From positions 248,001 to 312,000 of the forward strand of contig CALOBR010000005.1 in NCBI GenBank assembly GCA_942491665.1: 64,000 bases of DNA. The letters are read 5' to 3'. The translations under genes were made by a program, and so were the position numbers. The notes below the pieces were generated by a model, which searched no databases, was not told where the DNA came from, and saw only the letters and a program-made list of their open reading frames with translations. Shown in pieces: positions 8,763 to 17,030 of the stretch. The stretch comes from CAVQGZ01 sp942491665 (GTDB taxonomy: Bacteria > Actinomycetota > Actinomycetes > Jiangellales > Jiangellaceae). Numbering within the stretch: the stretch's first letter is position 1; each line of letters opens with the position of its first letter.

Positions 8763-10387
8763 GCAGCGACGCAGTCCTGCTGCGCGGGGGAGTGGTGTAC
8801 TCCCCGGCCGACCCGTTCGCGACCGCCATGGTCGTTGCCGACGGGCGCGTCGGCTGGGTCGGCTCCGAGGGCGCGGCAGACACCGCCGCCGGGCCCGGCG
8901 TACGCACGGTGCAGCTGGACGGGGCGCTGGTCACCCCAGCATTCGTCGACGCGCACGCGCACCTGACCGACACCGGGCTGGCGATGCGCGGCGTCGACCT
9001 GTCGACGGCCCGCGGCGCTCACGACGTGCTGGTCGCTGTCGAGGCCGCCACCCGCACCCACCCGGGGAGCCCGGTGCTCGGGCACGGCTGGGACGACTCT
9101 GCCTGGCCGGAGGCGGCCGGGGCAGGTGTCCCGACCCGGGCGCAGCTCGACCAGGCCGGCGACGGGGCGCCGGTGTACCTGTCGCGGGTCGACGTGCACT
9201 CCGCGTTGGTGTCCAGCGCGCTGCTCGACCAGGTGCCCGGCATCACCGGGCTCGACGGCTACGCCGACACCGGCCTTCTGCGCCGCGACGCCCACGCCGC
9301 GGCCCGGCGCGCGTCGCGCGACATGCTGACGCCGTCGCAGCGCCGCGACCTGCAGGCTGAGGCCCTGCGCGCGGCCGCCGCCGGCGGCATCGGACAGGTG
9401 CACGAGATGGCTGCGCCGCACATCGCCGGACCCGACGACCTCGCCCTGCTGCTGGAGTGGACCCGCGAGGCCGCCGTGGCGCAGGTCGTGGGCTACTGGG
9501 GCGAGCTCGGCGCCGTCGACACCGCTCGGGCGCTGGGTGCCCGCGGATGTGCCGGTGACCTGTGCATCGACGGGTCTCTCGGGTCGCGCACAGCTGCCCT
9601 GCACGAGCCCTACGACGACGACGCCACCTCCGGCGCCCGCTACATCAGCGACGAGCAGGCCGTCGCGCACGTCCGCGCCTGCACGCAGGCCGGCCTGCAG
9701 GCGGGGTTCCACTGCATCGGGGACGCCGCCGTCGACACGGCCGTGGCCGCAGTCGCCGCGGTTGCCGACGAGCTAGGTCTGGCGAGCGTCCAGGCTGCGC
9801 GACACCGCCTGGAGCACGTGGAGATGATCGCCACCCACACGATCGCCGAGATGGCCCGGCTGGGCATCGTGGCCAGCGTCCAGCCTGCCTTCGACGCTGC
9901 CTGGGGTGGACCGTCGGGCATGTATGCCCAGCGCCTCGGCCGCACCCGTGCCACCGGCCTCAACCCCCTCGCCGCCTTCGCCCGCGCCGGCGTCACGCTC
10001 GCCTTCGGCTCCGACAGCCCCGTCACGGCCTTCGACCCGTGGGGCAGCGTCCGCGCCGCCGCGACACACCAGACGACCGAGAGCGCCGTCACGGTGCGCG
10101 CAGCGTTCGCCGCCCACACCCGCGGAGGTTGGCGGGCTGCCGGCGTGGACGACTCTGGTGTGCTCGTGCCGGGGGCGGTGGCCTCCTACGCCATCTGGGA
10201 CGTCGACGCCGACCTGGTGGTGCAGACCCCGGACGAGCGCGTGGCCGCCTGGTCGACCGATCCGCGCTCCGGCGTGCCGGGCCTGCCCGACCTCAGCATC
10301 GACGCGCCCCGGCCGCGCTGCCGGCGCACGGTCGTCGCCGGCCGCACCGTCTACGACGCCGACGCCGCCGACACGCCGGGCACCTGA
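8759..10387 (+). CDS. Amidohydrolase family 3 (YtcJ-like) metal-dependent hydrolase
   Basis: Metal-dependent hydrolase of 542 residues. The first metal ligands are in TPAFVDAHAHLTDTG, further ligands in GFHCIGDAAVD and RHRLEHVEMI, and the last conserved Asp in LAFGSDSPVTAFDPW. The domain arrangement, a composite beta-sandwich with a TIM barrel, is that of the YtcJ/YdcD-type amidohydrolases; the true substrate in this group is mostly unknown. GTG 8759 overlaps the dehydrogenase stop by 4 bp (GTGA), so the two genes and the peptidase form one transcript. An unusual stretch GDLCIDGSLGSRTAALHEPY in the middle is also a hallmark of this family. Confidence 0.9.
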   Translation: MSSDAVLLRGGVVYSPADPFATAMVVADGRVGWVGSEGAADTAAGPGVRTVQLDGALVTPAFVDAHAHLTDTGLAMRGVDLSTARGAHDVLVAVEAATRTHPGSPVLGHGWDDSAWPEAAGAGVPTRAQLDQAGDGAPVYLSRVDVHSALVSSALLDQVPGITGLDGYADTGLLRRDAHAAARRASRDMLTPSQRRDLQAEALRAAAAGGIGQVHEMAAPHIAGPDDLALLLEWTREAAVAQVVGYWGELGAVDTARALGARGCAGDLCIDGSLGSRTAALHEPYDDDATSGARYISDEQAVAHVRACTQAGLQAGFHCIGDAAVDTAVAAVAAVADELGLASVQAARHRLEHVEMIATHTIAEMARLGIVASVQPAFDAAWGGPSGMYAQRLGRTRATGLNPLAAFARAGVTLAFGSDSPVTAFDPWGSVRAAATHQTTESAVTVRAAFAAHTRGGWRAAGVDDSGVLVPGAVASYAIWDVDADLVVQTPDERVAAWSTDPRSGVPGLPDLSIDAPRPRCRRTVVAGRTVYDADAADTPGT

Positions 10388-10434
10388 CACGCCGAGCACG
10401 ACCAGGGGGGGACGAAGGAAACCCCCAACCGCGG

Positions 10435-10464
10435 TTGACACCGTGCGCCCTTTACCGGTTTGTT
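10435..10464 (+). promoter_or_regulatory. Possible promoter in the gap before lnt
   Basis: A perfect -35 TTGACA at 10435-10440 is followed, after 18 bases, by a weak -10 TTTGTT at 10459-10464 in a locally AT-rich patch. It would start a long leader or a small RNA before lnt. The -10 is poor, so this is tentative. Just upstream, a G-run at about 10403-10410 and a C-run at about 10421-10426 could pair as a weak hairpin after the amidohydrolase. Confidence 0.3.
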
Positions 10465-10568
10465 ACTCCCCAGTCCCCTGGACTCCACCGCACGGTTGCA
10501 GTGGGTCGCAGAGGTCAGCACACGAGGCTCGCGCGCTCAGTAGACAACGGCATCGCAATGTCGATGAC

Positions 10569-10589
10569 GGCCCGAAGGGCGCGCGGGCC
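10569..10589 (+). other. Hairpin GGCCCG/CGGGCC before lnt
   Basis: A perfect 6-bp inverted repeat, GGCCCG at 10569-10574 and CGGGCC at 10584-10589, with a 9-base loop. It lies 30 bases before the lnt start and 17 bases before its -10. It has no T-run after it, so it could be a weak terminator, an operator, or chance in GC-rich DNA. Confidence 0.3.
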
Positions 10590-10605
10590 TCGAACTGTGT
10601 GCAGG

Positions 10606-10611
10606 TACCGT
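10606..10611 (+). promoter_or_regulatory. -10 hexamer TACCGT, leaderless promoter of lnt
   Basis: TACCGT ends 7 nt before GTG 10619, the same geometry as for the M24 peptidase and tldD. It argues for GTG 10619 rather than GTG 10610, which lies inside the hexamer. Confidence 0.6.
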
Positions 10612-10618
10612 GCCGGGC

Positions 10619-12142
10619 GTGTCCTGGCCCTTGCCGCTCCGGCTTCTGGTCGCCGCGGTGTCGGGATCGGTGCTGTCGTTGGCATTCGCCCCGTACGGCC
10701 TGTGGTGGTTGCTGCCGGTCGCCGTAGCCGGCCTGACGCTGGCGTGCACGGGGGTCGGGGCGGCACGCGGGGCACTCGTCGGCCTGCTCGGCGGCCTCGG
10801 GTTCTTCCTCACTCTGCTGGACTGGATACAGGTGATCGGCACCGACGCGTGGCTGGGCCTCGCCCTGCTGCAGGCCCTCTTCTGGGCCGGGCTCGGCGCC
10901 GGGCTGGCCGTGGTGGCCGGCCTGCCGGGGTGGCCGCTCTGGGCCACCGGCGTGTGGGTGCTGGTCGAGGCGCTGCGCTCGGTGGTGCCTTGGGGCGGGT
11001 TCCCGTGGGGGAGGCTGGCCCACGCCCTCGTCGACAGCCCGCTGCTGGGGTTCGTCCACCTCGGCGGTGTGACGCTCCTGTCGGCGATCGGCGCGACCGT
11101 CGGGACGCTTCTGGCTGGGCTCGTCCTCGCCCTTCTCGATCGCGATGTGCGCCGCTCGGCGGGCGCCGTCGCGATCGTGGCCGCGCTGGTCGGCATCGGG
11201 GTGGTCGCCGGGGTGGTGGTCAGCCCACCGCCGGTCGTCGGCACCGCGGTCGCGGCCATCGTGCAGGGCAATGTCCCCCGGCTGGGGCTGGACTTTCTCG
11301 GTCAGCGCGAAGCGGTGCTCACCAACCACCTCGAGGCGACGGGCGCTCTGGCCGACGACGTGCGCGCCGGCCTCGTCCCGAAGCCCGACCTGGTGCTGTG
11401 GCCGGAGAACTCCAGCGACATCGACCCGTTCAACGACCCATCGGTGCAAGCCCGCATCGACGCAGCCGTGGCTGACGTGGGCGCCCCCACGCTCGTGGGA
11501 GTGCTGGTGGGCACGCCGGACGGAGAGCAGGTCGAGAACGTCGCCATCGTCTGGGACCCGGTCACCGGGGCGGGGGAGCGCTACGTCAAGCGGCACCCGG
11601 TGCCGTTCGGGGAGTACATCCCGGGGCGAGCACTGCTGACCCCGATCATCGGGCGGCTCGACCGCATTCCCCGCGACATGCGAGCCGGCGACGCCCCCGG
11701 CGTCCTCACCCTGGGACCGACCGAGGCCGGGGTGGTGATCTGCTTCGAGATCGCCTACGACGCCGAGGTGCGCGACACGGTCACCACCGGCGCACAGATG
11801 CTCGTCGTGCAGACGAACAACGCGACCTACGGTCGTACCGGTCAGCCGAACCAGCAGTTCGACATCTCCCGGCTGCGGGCGGTGGAGCACGGACGCGACG
11901 TGCTCATCGCCTCCACCAGCGGCATCAGCGCCGTGATCAGGGCGGACGGGACGGTCGAGCAGGTGACTGAGGAGTTCACCCAAGAGGTGCTCGTCGACAC
12001 CGTCGACCTTCGCGACGACCTGGCCTGGGCAACCCGCAGCGGCGCCGTCGTGTCGTGGCTGCTCGCCGGGCTCGGGGTGGCTGGCATCATCGGAGGTGCC
12101 GCGGCACGTCGTCGCGTGATGCGCAGGGGGGAGCCGGCGTGA
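10619..12142 (+). CDS. lnt: Apolipoprotein N-acyltransferase Lnt
   Basis: Membrane enzyme that adds the third acyl chain to the N-terminal cysteine of lipoproteins. The 507-residue product begins with several hydrophobic helices (residues 1-200), followed by a nitrilase-type domain. The catalytic Glu is in LVLWPENSSDIDPF, the Lys in RYVKRHPVPFGEY and the nucleophilic Cys in GVVICFEIAYD. A final hydrophobic helix (VVSWLLAGLGVAGIIGG) closes the protein. The gene overlaps ppm1 by 4 bp (GTGA). In M. tuberculosis, as I recall, the two activities are fused in one protein; here they are separate but coupled. The FKBP lipoprotein at the start of the window would be a substrate. Confidence 0.93.
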   Translation: MSWPLPLRLLVAAVSGSVLSLAFAPYGLWWLLPVAVAGLTLACTGVGAARGALVGLLGGLGFFLTLLDWIQVIGTDAWLGLALLQALFWAGLGAGLAVVAGLPGWPLWATGVWVLVEALRSVVPWGGFPWGRLAHALVDSPLLGFVHLGGVTLLSAIGATVGTLLAGLVLALLDRDVRRSAGAVAIVAALVGIGVVAGVVVSPPPVVGTAVAAIVQGNVPRLGLDFLGQREAVLTNHLEATGALADDVRAGLVPKPDLVLWPENSSDIDPFNDPSVQARIDAAVADVGAPTLVGVLVGTPDGEQVENVAIVWDPVTGAGERYVKRHPVPFGEYIPGRALLTPIIGRLDRIPRDMRAGDAPGVLTLGPTEAGVVICFEIAYDAEVRDTVTTGAQMLVVQTNNATYGRTGQPNQQFDISRLRAVEHGRDVLIASTSGISAVIRADGTVEQVTEEFTQEVLVDTVDLRDDLAWATRSGAVVSWLLAGLGVAGIIGGAAARRRVMRRGEPA

Positions 12143-12906
12143 GCCAGGCAGCCGAGGTGACGTGGCCACAGCCGGTGCTGGTGGTGGTCCCCACCTACAA
12201 CGAGGTCCTGACGCTGCCGCGCATCCTCGACCGGGTCCGGGCCGCGGTACCCAGCGCCGACGTGCTGGTCGTCGACGATGCCTCCCCGGACGGCACGGCA
12301 GCCATCGCCGCCGCGCGCGCAGCCGACGACCCGGGCATCCACGTGCTCAACCGGCCCGGCAAGGGCGGGCTGGGTGCGGCCTACGTCGCAGGGTTCGGCT
12401 GGGGTCTGGACCGCGGGTACGAGGTGTTCGTCGAGATGGACGCCGACGGCTCGCACGCCCCCGAGCAGCTGCCCCGGCTGCTGAGCACCCTCGGCTGGGC
12501 CGACCTGGTCATCGGGTCGCGCTACGTCGCCGGAGGCTCCGTGGTCAACTGGCCGGGCCACCGGCTGGTGCTCTCCCGCGGTGGCAACCTCTATACGCGG
12601 TTGGCGGTGCGGCTACCGGTCGCTGACGCCACCGCGGGGTACCGGGCCTACCGGCGCCACACGCTGGAGGCCATCGGGCTCGACGAGGTCGAGTCACAGG
12701 GCTACTGCTTTCAAGTCGACATGACGCGTCGAACGACGATGGCCGGGCTGCGCATCGTAGAAGTGCCGATCACCTTCACGGAGCGCTCGGTGGGGGAGAG
12801 CAAGATGAGCTCCGACATCGTGCGCGAGGCGCTGTGGCGGGTCACCCAGTGGGGCGCGCGCGACCGGATGGACGCGGCGCGACGGGCGATGACGTCGCGG
12901 CGTTGA
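12139..12906 (+). CDS. ppm1: Polyprenol monophosphomannose synthase (GT2 family)
   Basis: Glycosyltransferase family 2 protein of 255 residues that transfers mannose from GDP-mannose to polyprenyl phosphate. Polyprenyl-phosphate mannose then serves as donor for lipoglycans and protein O-mannosylation. The sequence shows VVVPTYNEVLTLP at the N-terminus, VVDDASPDGTA, the acidic metal-binding motif EMDADGSH, DLVIGSRYVAGGSV and the acceptor-side segment GESKMSSDIVREALW. There is no C-terminal membrane domain, so it resembles the single-domain catalytic form, and Lnt next door may anchor it (inference from the fused mycobacterial protein). The start overlaps the lnt stop. Confidence 0.93.
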   Translation: MSQAAEVTWPQPVLVVVPTYNEVLTLPRILDRVRAAVPSADVLVVDDASPDGTAAIAAARAADDPGIHVLNRPGKGGLGAAYVAGFGWGLDRGYEVFVEMDADGSHAPEQLPRLLSTLGWADLVIGSRYVAGGSVVNWPGHRLVLSRGGNLYTRLAVRLPVADATAGYRAYRRHTLEAIGLDEVESQGYCFQVDMTRRTTMAGLRIVEVPITFTERSVGESKMSSDIVREALWRVTQWGARDRMDAARRAMTSRR

Positions 12907-12997
12907 CCGGGCGTGACTGAGCCGCGCCGACCCGGGGGGCGGGTACGACGCGACTCAGCCGGCGCTGCGCCGCCGAGGGGGGACGGCGACCCAGCGG

Positions 12998-13402
12998 TCA
13001 GGCAGTCTTGCGCCCGCGACGGGTCGGGACCGTCGGGGAGACGTGGGTGGTCAGGTCGAAGCCGGAGAGCGAACCGGCGCGCAGCAGGTTCAGCCGCTCG
13101 CTCAGCAGAGCCTCGAGCTCGTCGATGCTGCGTCGCTCCAGGAGCATGTCCCAGTGCGTGCGGGCCGCCTTGGTCGACTTGCGGTCGGGCTCCTGCCCGT
13201 CCACGAGCAACGACTCGGCACCGCACTTGGGGCACTCCCACAACGCGGGGATGTCGGCCTCGGTGGCGAAGACGACGGATATGTCGTGTCCGTTCGGGCA
13301 GTCGTACTCGACGTTCTGCCGCTCGGCGAGCACGACACCGCGCTCGTCCTCGTAGCTGACAGCCCCTAGCCGGGAGCCCCGGAGCGTTGAACGCTCAGCC
13401 AT
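12998..13402 (-). CDS. rbpA: RNA polymerase-binding protein RbpA
   Basis: Small actinobacterial transcription factor (134 residues) that binds RNA polymerase and the principal sigma factor and stabilises the open complex. The N-terminal tail is followed by a zinc-ribbon-like core domain (YDCPNGH and WECPKCG) and a C-terminal sigma-interaction domain (KAARTHWDMLLERRSIDELE). The sequence after that, LLSERLNLLRAG, is also conserved. ATG 13402 has a strong GAGGAGGA ribosome site. A SigR-type promoter lies about 55 bases upstream. The gene is convergent with ppm1, with 91 bp between the stops and no clear terminator. Confidence 0.97.
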   Translation of the reverse strand: MAERSTLRGSRLGAVSYEDERGVVLAERQNVEYDCPNGHDISVVFATEADIPALWECPKCGAESLLVDGQEPDRKSTKAARTHWDMLLERRSIDELEALLSERLNLLRAGSLSGFDLTTHVSPTVPTRRGRKTA

Positions 13403-13459
13403 GGTTACGACTCATCCTCCTCATGCCGCCGTTGGCGGGCGGCCCGTGACACGATGGTT

Positions 13460-13485
13460 AACGATCAGACTGTTCCCGTTGTTCC
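13460..13485 (-). promoter_or_regulatory. SigR-type promoter of rbpA (GGAAC-N18-GTT)
   Basis: Read on the minus strand, GGAAC (13485-13481) is followed by exactly 18 bases and GTT (13462-13460). This equals the SigR/SigH-family consensus GGAAT/C-N18-GTT used in thiol-oxidative stress, and rbpA is a known SigR target in Streptomyces. Transcription would start near 13454, about 50 bases before ATG 13402. A second GGAAC 9 bases downstream of the first is not at a fitting distance from a GTT. Confidence 0.65.
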
Positions 13486-13546
13486 GCGACGGCAAACATT
13501 CGCGACAACCGCGCCAAGCGGCGTCTGCGGAGAAGGAGGTTCGTTG

Positions 13547-13975
13547 ATGGCCCAAGAACCGGTTCTCGCTGGTCCGTCCGCGGCGTTGCGTGCCAGTGTA
13601 GCGGTGCTGGGGGGCCTGCGGCTCGGCATCGCCGGGTGGGCTGCCGTCCGTGCACGCCAGGTCGCCGACGGGGTGGGGGTGTCGGCGGACCAACGAGAAG
13701 CGGCGGTGCCCTACGTCCGGGCGCTGGCGCTGCGCGAGCTAGTCATCGGCGTGGGTGCCCTGACGGCCTACCGGCGGGGGAGCAGCGGCACTTTCTGGGT
13801 GGCGGCCATGGCGGGATCGGACGCGTTCGACGCTGTCGTGTACGAGCTGCTCGCCGAGCTCGGCACCCTGGAGAGGGCCAAGGCGCGCCGGTCCACGTGG
13901 TTCGCCCTGTCCGGCGCGGTGCCGGAGGCGTTGACGGCCGTCGCACTGGGGCGAGCGAGCCGCTCACACCACTGA
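13547..13975 (+). CDS. Small hypothetical protein, probably membrane-associated
   Basis: Unrecognised 142-residue protein. It is Ala- and Gly-rich, with moderately hydrophobic stretches (SVAVLGGLRLGIAGWAAV, LRELVIGVGALTAY, FWVAAMAGSDAFDAVV) that could form membrane helices. The pattern resembles small DUF4267-type membrane proteins, but I cannot confirm that. ATG 13547 is chosen because of a perfect AAGGAGG at 13533-13539; an upstream in-frame ATG at 13454 lies inside the rbpA promoter. It is divergent from rbpA and convergent with the MFS carrier, whose 3' end it overlaps by 12 bp. Confidence 0.7.
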   Translation: MAQEPVLAGPSAALRASVAVLGGLRLGIAGWAAVRARQVADGVGVSADQREAAVPYVRALALRELVIGVGALTAYRRGSSGTFWVAAMAGSDAFDAVVYELLAELGTLERAKARRSTWFALSGAVPEALTAVALGRASRSHH

Positions 13976-15349
13976 GGGCACCGTGTTGCCCGCCTCGCGG
14001 ATGCCGCGGGCGACGTCGACGCGCAGCAGAAGGACGAAGCCGACGACGAAGAACACCAGCAGCGCCACCACCGAGAACCGGTAGGAGCCGGTGAGCTGGA
14101 ACACCACGCCGAAGGTGAGTGTGCCGAACCAGCTCGTGCCCCGTTCAGCGGCCTGGTAGAGCCCGAAGTACTCCGCCTCGCGCCCCCGCGGCACCAGCGT
14201 GGAGTACAGCGACCGCGACAACGCCTGGCTGCCGCCCAGCACGAACCCGATCGCCACGGCCAGCAGCAGGAACGGTCCGAGCTGCCCAGCAGGAAGGAAG
14301 AAGGCGCCGGTCGATACCGCGCCCCACACGACGATGGCACCGAGAATCGTGCGCCTGGCGCCGATGCTCCCGGCGAGGTGTCCCAGCGCAAGAGCGCCCA
14401 CGAAGGCCACGAGCTGCACCACGAGAATCGCCAGGATGAGGGACGCGTCCGGCAACCCCAGCTCGCGGCTGCCGAACAGCGCTGCCGACGCGATGACTGT
14501 CTGGATGCCGTCGTTGTAGAACAGATAGGCGACGAGGAACAGCAGCGTCTGCGGGTAGTGGCGCAGGTCTCTCAGCGTGGTGACGAGCTGGCTGAACGAG
14601 CTGCGCAGCAGGCCACCCTGGGCGGGGGTCACGTTCTGGGCCGGACGGTCGCGCAAGCCCACGAAGGGCACCAGCGTCCAGATCGCCCACCACAGCCCGG
14701 CGGAGAGAAAGCTGACCTGCACGGCCTGCTCGGTGCTGAGCCCGAAGGAATCGGCGAGCTGCAGCAGGCCGAGGTTGAGGGCCAGCAGCAGCCCACCGCC
14801 GAGGTAGCCCAGCGCCCAGCCACGGCTGGAGACTCGGTCGCGGTCGTCCTCGGCGCAGATGTCGTTGAGGATCGAGTCGTAGACCACTACTGAGCCACCC
14901 AGGCAAATGCCTGCGACCAGCATCAAGGCGACGATCGGCTGCCAGGAGTCACCGCCGGTGAAGAACAACAGGCACGCGGCGCCCGAACCCACCCACGCGA
15001 AGCCGGCGAGCATGTGCCTCTTGCGGCTGCTCCGGTCGGCGACGGCGCCGATCACCGGGAGCAGCACCGCCGACAGCAGCGTGACGAACGTGACCGTGTA
15101 GGACGAGAGCGACCCGGCGGCCACCGGGACGCCGAGCACCGACAGGCTCTGGGTGCATTGCTCGCCCGGGGCGCTCATGTCCCCGCATGCGGCGCGCTCG
15201 GCGACGGCCGTCAGGTAGGGCCCCAGCAGCACCGTGCCAACCGTCGTGACGAACGCGGAGTTGGCCCAGTCGTAGAAGTACCACGAGCGCCACTCGCGCC
15301 GCCGCGCCGTCGGGTCGGCGAGCGGGCCGGCAGGAACCAGACGGCTCAT
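13964..15349 (-). CDS. MFS transporter (UMF1/Atg22-like)
   Basis: Integral membrane carrier of 461 residues with about 12 hydrophobic helices. The N-terminal REWRSWYFYDWANSAFVTTV is typical of the UMF1/Atg22-like branch of the major facilitator superfamily, as is the stretch DSILNDICAEDDRDRVSSRG. A central loop carries GVPVAAGSLSSYTVTFVTLL and the cytoplasmic motif PVIGAVADRSSRKRH. Bacterial members have no agreed substrate. ATG 15349 overlaps the stop of the phosphodiesterase gene upstream by 4 bp (ATGA), so the two are translationally coupled. Perhaps the carrier handles glycerol phosphates or another lipid breakdown product, but that is only inference from the neighbour. Confidence 0.85.
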   Translation of the reverse strand: MSRLVPAGPLADPTARRREWRSWYFYDWANSAFVTTVGTVLLGPYLTAVAERAACGDMSAPGEQCTQSLSVLGVPVAAGSLSSYTVTFVTLLSAVLLPVIGAVADRSSRKRHMLAGFAWVGSGAACLLFFTGGDSWQPIVALMLVAGICLGGSVVVYDSILNDICAEDDRDRVSSRGWALGYLGGGLLLALNLGLLQLADSFGLSTEQAVQVSFLSAGLWWAIWTLVPFVGLRDRPAQNVTPAQGGLLRSSFSQLVTTLRDLRHYPQTLLFLVAYLFYNDGIQTVIASAALFGSRELGLPDASLILAILVVQLVAFVGALALGHLAGSIGARRTILGAIVVWGAVSTGAFFLPAGQLGPFLLLAVAIGFVLGGSQALSRSLYSTLVPRGREAEYFGLYQAAERGTSWFGTLTFGVVFQLTGSYRFSVVALLVFFVVGFVLLLRVDVARGIREAGNTVPSVV

Positions 15350-16122
15350 GGCGAGGCAGCCCGCTCGCGCAGCACCTGCAGCAGGCCCGCTGCGTCGTCG
15401 GTGACGATGCCGTCCACGCCCAGGTCGAGCAAGCGATGCATCTGCGCCGCGTCGTTGATCGTCCACACGTGGACCATGCGGCCCTGGTCGTGGGCCCGGG
15501 CCACGAACTGCTCGTCGACGACCGTGAGCCGGCCCAGCCGTGGTGGCACTTGCACGCACGGCGCATCGGTGCTCAGCATGCGACGGCCCAGCCGCCCGGG
15601 TGGACGCATCCGCAGTGCAGCCACCTCGCGCGGTGCGAGCGCGGTGGCCGTCCCCGGGGGCAGCGCTGCGCGCAGGGCCCGGATGCGGGTGTCGGAGAAG
15701 GCGCCGACACAGACGCGTCCGTGGGCCCGCGTGCGAGCCAGCACGTCCAGCAGCGGGCCGACCGCATGGTCGTCCTTGGCGTCGATGTTGACGCGCAGGT
15801 CGGGCCAGGTGCCGAGCAGGTCTTCCAGCAGCGGGATGGGCGACCCGTCGGCCAGCCGCGCCCGCGCGACCACCTCGTACGGAAGGTGCGAGATGGCGCC
15901 GGCTCGGTCGGTGACCCGGTCGAGCGTGGCGTCGTGGAACGCGACGAGCACGCCGTCGACGGTGGCGTGCACGTCGGTCTCGACGTAGGTGTAGCCCAGC
16001 TCGACCGCGCGGGCGAAGGCTGCAGTGGAGTTCTCCGTGACGCCGACGCCGTGCGCGCCGCGGTGGGCCAGCGCGATCGGTCCGGGGGAATCGAGGTACG
16101 ACCAGCGGGCGAGGTCAGGCAC
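15346..16122 (-). CDS. Glycerophosphodiester phosphodiesterase family protein
   Basis: Phosphodiesterase of 258 residues, hydrolysing glycerophosphodiesters to glycerol 3-phosphate and an alcohol. The catalytic motifs are visible: HRG in PIALAHRGAHG, ENS in VTENSTAAF, and the metal ligands in YVETDVHATVDG followed by the second histidine in VAFHDATLDR. There is no signal peptide, so it acts in the cytosol. GTG 16122 is chosen; a -10-like CATGAT lies 6 bases upstream on the minus strand. It forms a two-gene operon with the MFS carrier and is divergent from the DUF3097 gene. Confidence 0.9.
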   Translation of the reverse strand: MPDLARWSYLDSPGPIALAHRGAHGVGVTENSTAAFARAVELGYTYVETDVHATVDGVLVAFHDATLDRVTDRAGAISHLPYEVVARARLADGSPIPLLEDLLGTWPDLRVNIDAKDDHAVGPLLDVLARTRAHGRVCVGAFSDTRIRALRAALPPGTATALAPREVAALRMRPPGRLGRRMLSTDAPCVQVPPRLGRLTVVDEQFVARAHDQGRMVHVWTINDAAQMHRLLDLGVDGIVTDDAAGLLQVLRERAASP

Positions 16123-16195
16123 GTGCCCATCATGGCTGCCGAGACGGCGAGTCTGGGGGCAGACCTCGCGGGTCGTCATGGCAGAGTCGGGCCGC

Positions 16196-17020
16196 GTGAG
16201 AGGTGACCGGTACGGGCGCGATGTGCTGGCCGACGACCCGCACCGGCGGAACCGTCCGGTCGTGACGGAGGTCGACGCTGAGCGTGACCTCGTGGTGGAG
16301 CACGCGGCGACGGGTTGGTGCGGGGCCGTCGTGCGGGCGGAGAAGGACGGTGTGACCCTTGAAGACCGCCATGGCACTCGGCGCATCTTCGCCTGGGAGC
16401 CCGCAGCCTTCGCCATCGACGGCCGCCCGGTGACGCTGCGACGTCCGGCGGTCGCCGCACCCTCGGGTCAGGGGCGCAGCAGGTCGGGATCGACCGTCGT
16501 GCGCGACCACCGCGCGCGGGTCGCGCGGGCTGGGCGTATCTACGTCGAAGGAGTGCACGACGCCGAGCTCGTCGAGCACGTGTGGGGGCACGACCTGCGC
16601 GTCGAGGGCGTGGTGGTGGAGCCGCTGCACGGCATCGACGACCTGCCCGGCATCGTCGCGGAGTTTCGCCCGAGCGCTGCACGTCGGCTCGGTGTGCTCG
16701 TCGACCACCTCGTGACGGGGACGAAGGAGCAGCGCATCACGGCCCACGTGCGCTCGCCGCACGTGCTCATCACCGGTCACCGCTACGTCGATGTCTGGCA
16801 GGCCGTGCGCCCGAGCGCCGTGGGCATCGACGCCTGGCCGGTCATCCCGATGGGCACGCCCTGGAAGGCGGGCATCTGTGCGGCGCTCGGCGTGCGCGAC
16901 GAACAGGAGATGTGGCGACGGATCCGCGGGTCGGTGCGTAGCTACGCCGACCTGGAGCCGGACATGCTGCGTGCCGTGGAAGAGCTCATCGACTTCGTCA
17001 CGGCGCCGGGTCACGCGTAG
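16196..17020 (+). CDS. DUF3097 family protein
   Basis: Conserved actinobacterial protein of unknown function, about 274 residues. Features include YGRDVLADDP at the start, a central GRIYVEGVHDAELVEHVWG and an end region WKAGICAALG and MLRAVEELIDFV. The GRIYVEGVHDAELV stretch resembles the TOPRIM fold (Glu followed later by acidic residues), so a nucleic-acid role is possible but unproven. GTG 16196 is taken as start; ATG 16178 is an in-frame alternative. A weak -10-like CAGAGT sits 8 bases before the GTG. The stop TAG is part of the -10 of the next gene. Confidence 0.8.
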   Translation: MRGDRYGRDVLADDPHRRNRPVVTEVDAERDLVVEHAATGWCGAVVRAEKDGVTLEDRHGTRRIFAWEPAAFAIDGRPVTLRRPAVAAPSGQGRSRSGSTVVRDHRARVARAGRIYVEGVHDAELVEHVWGHDLRVEGVVVEPLHGIDDLPGIVAEFRPSAARRLGVLVDHLVTGTKEQRITAHVRSPHVLITGHRYVDVWQAVRPSAVGIDAWPVIPMGTPWKAGICAALGVRDEQEMWRRIRGSVRSYADLEPDMLRAVEELIDFVTAPGHA

Positions 17021-17023
17021 CGT
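17018..17023 (+). promoter_or_regulatory. -10 hexamer TAGCGT using the stop codon of the DUF3097 gene
   Basis: The TAG stop (17018-17020) plus CGT gives TAGCGT, ending 7 nt before GTG 17031. It marks a leaderless start for the TPR-like gene, while read-through from upstream is also possible. Confidence 0.5.
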
Positions 17024-17030
17024 CAGAGCC

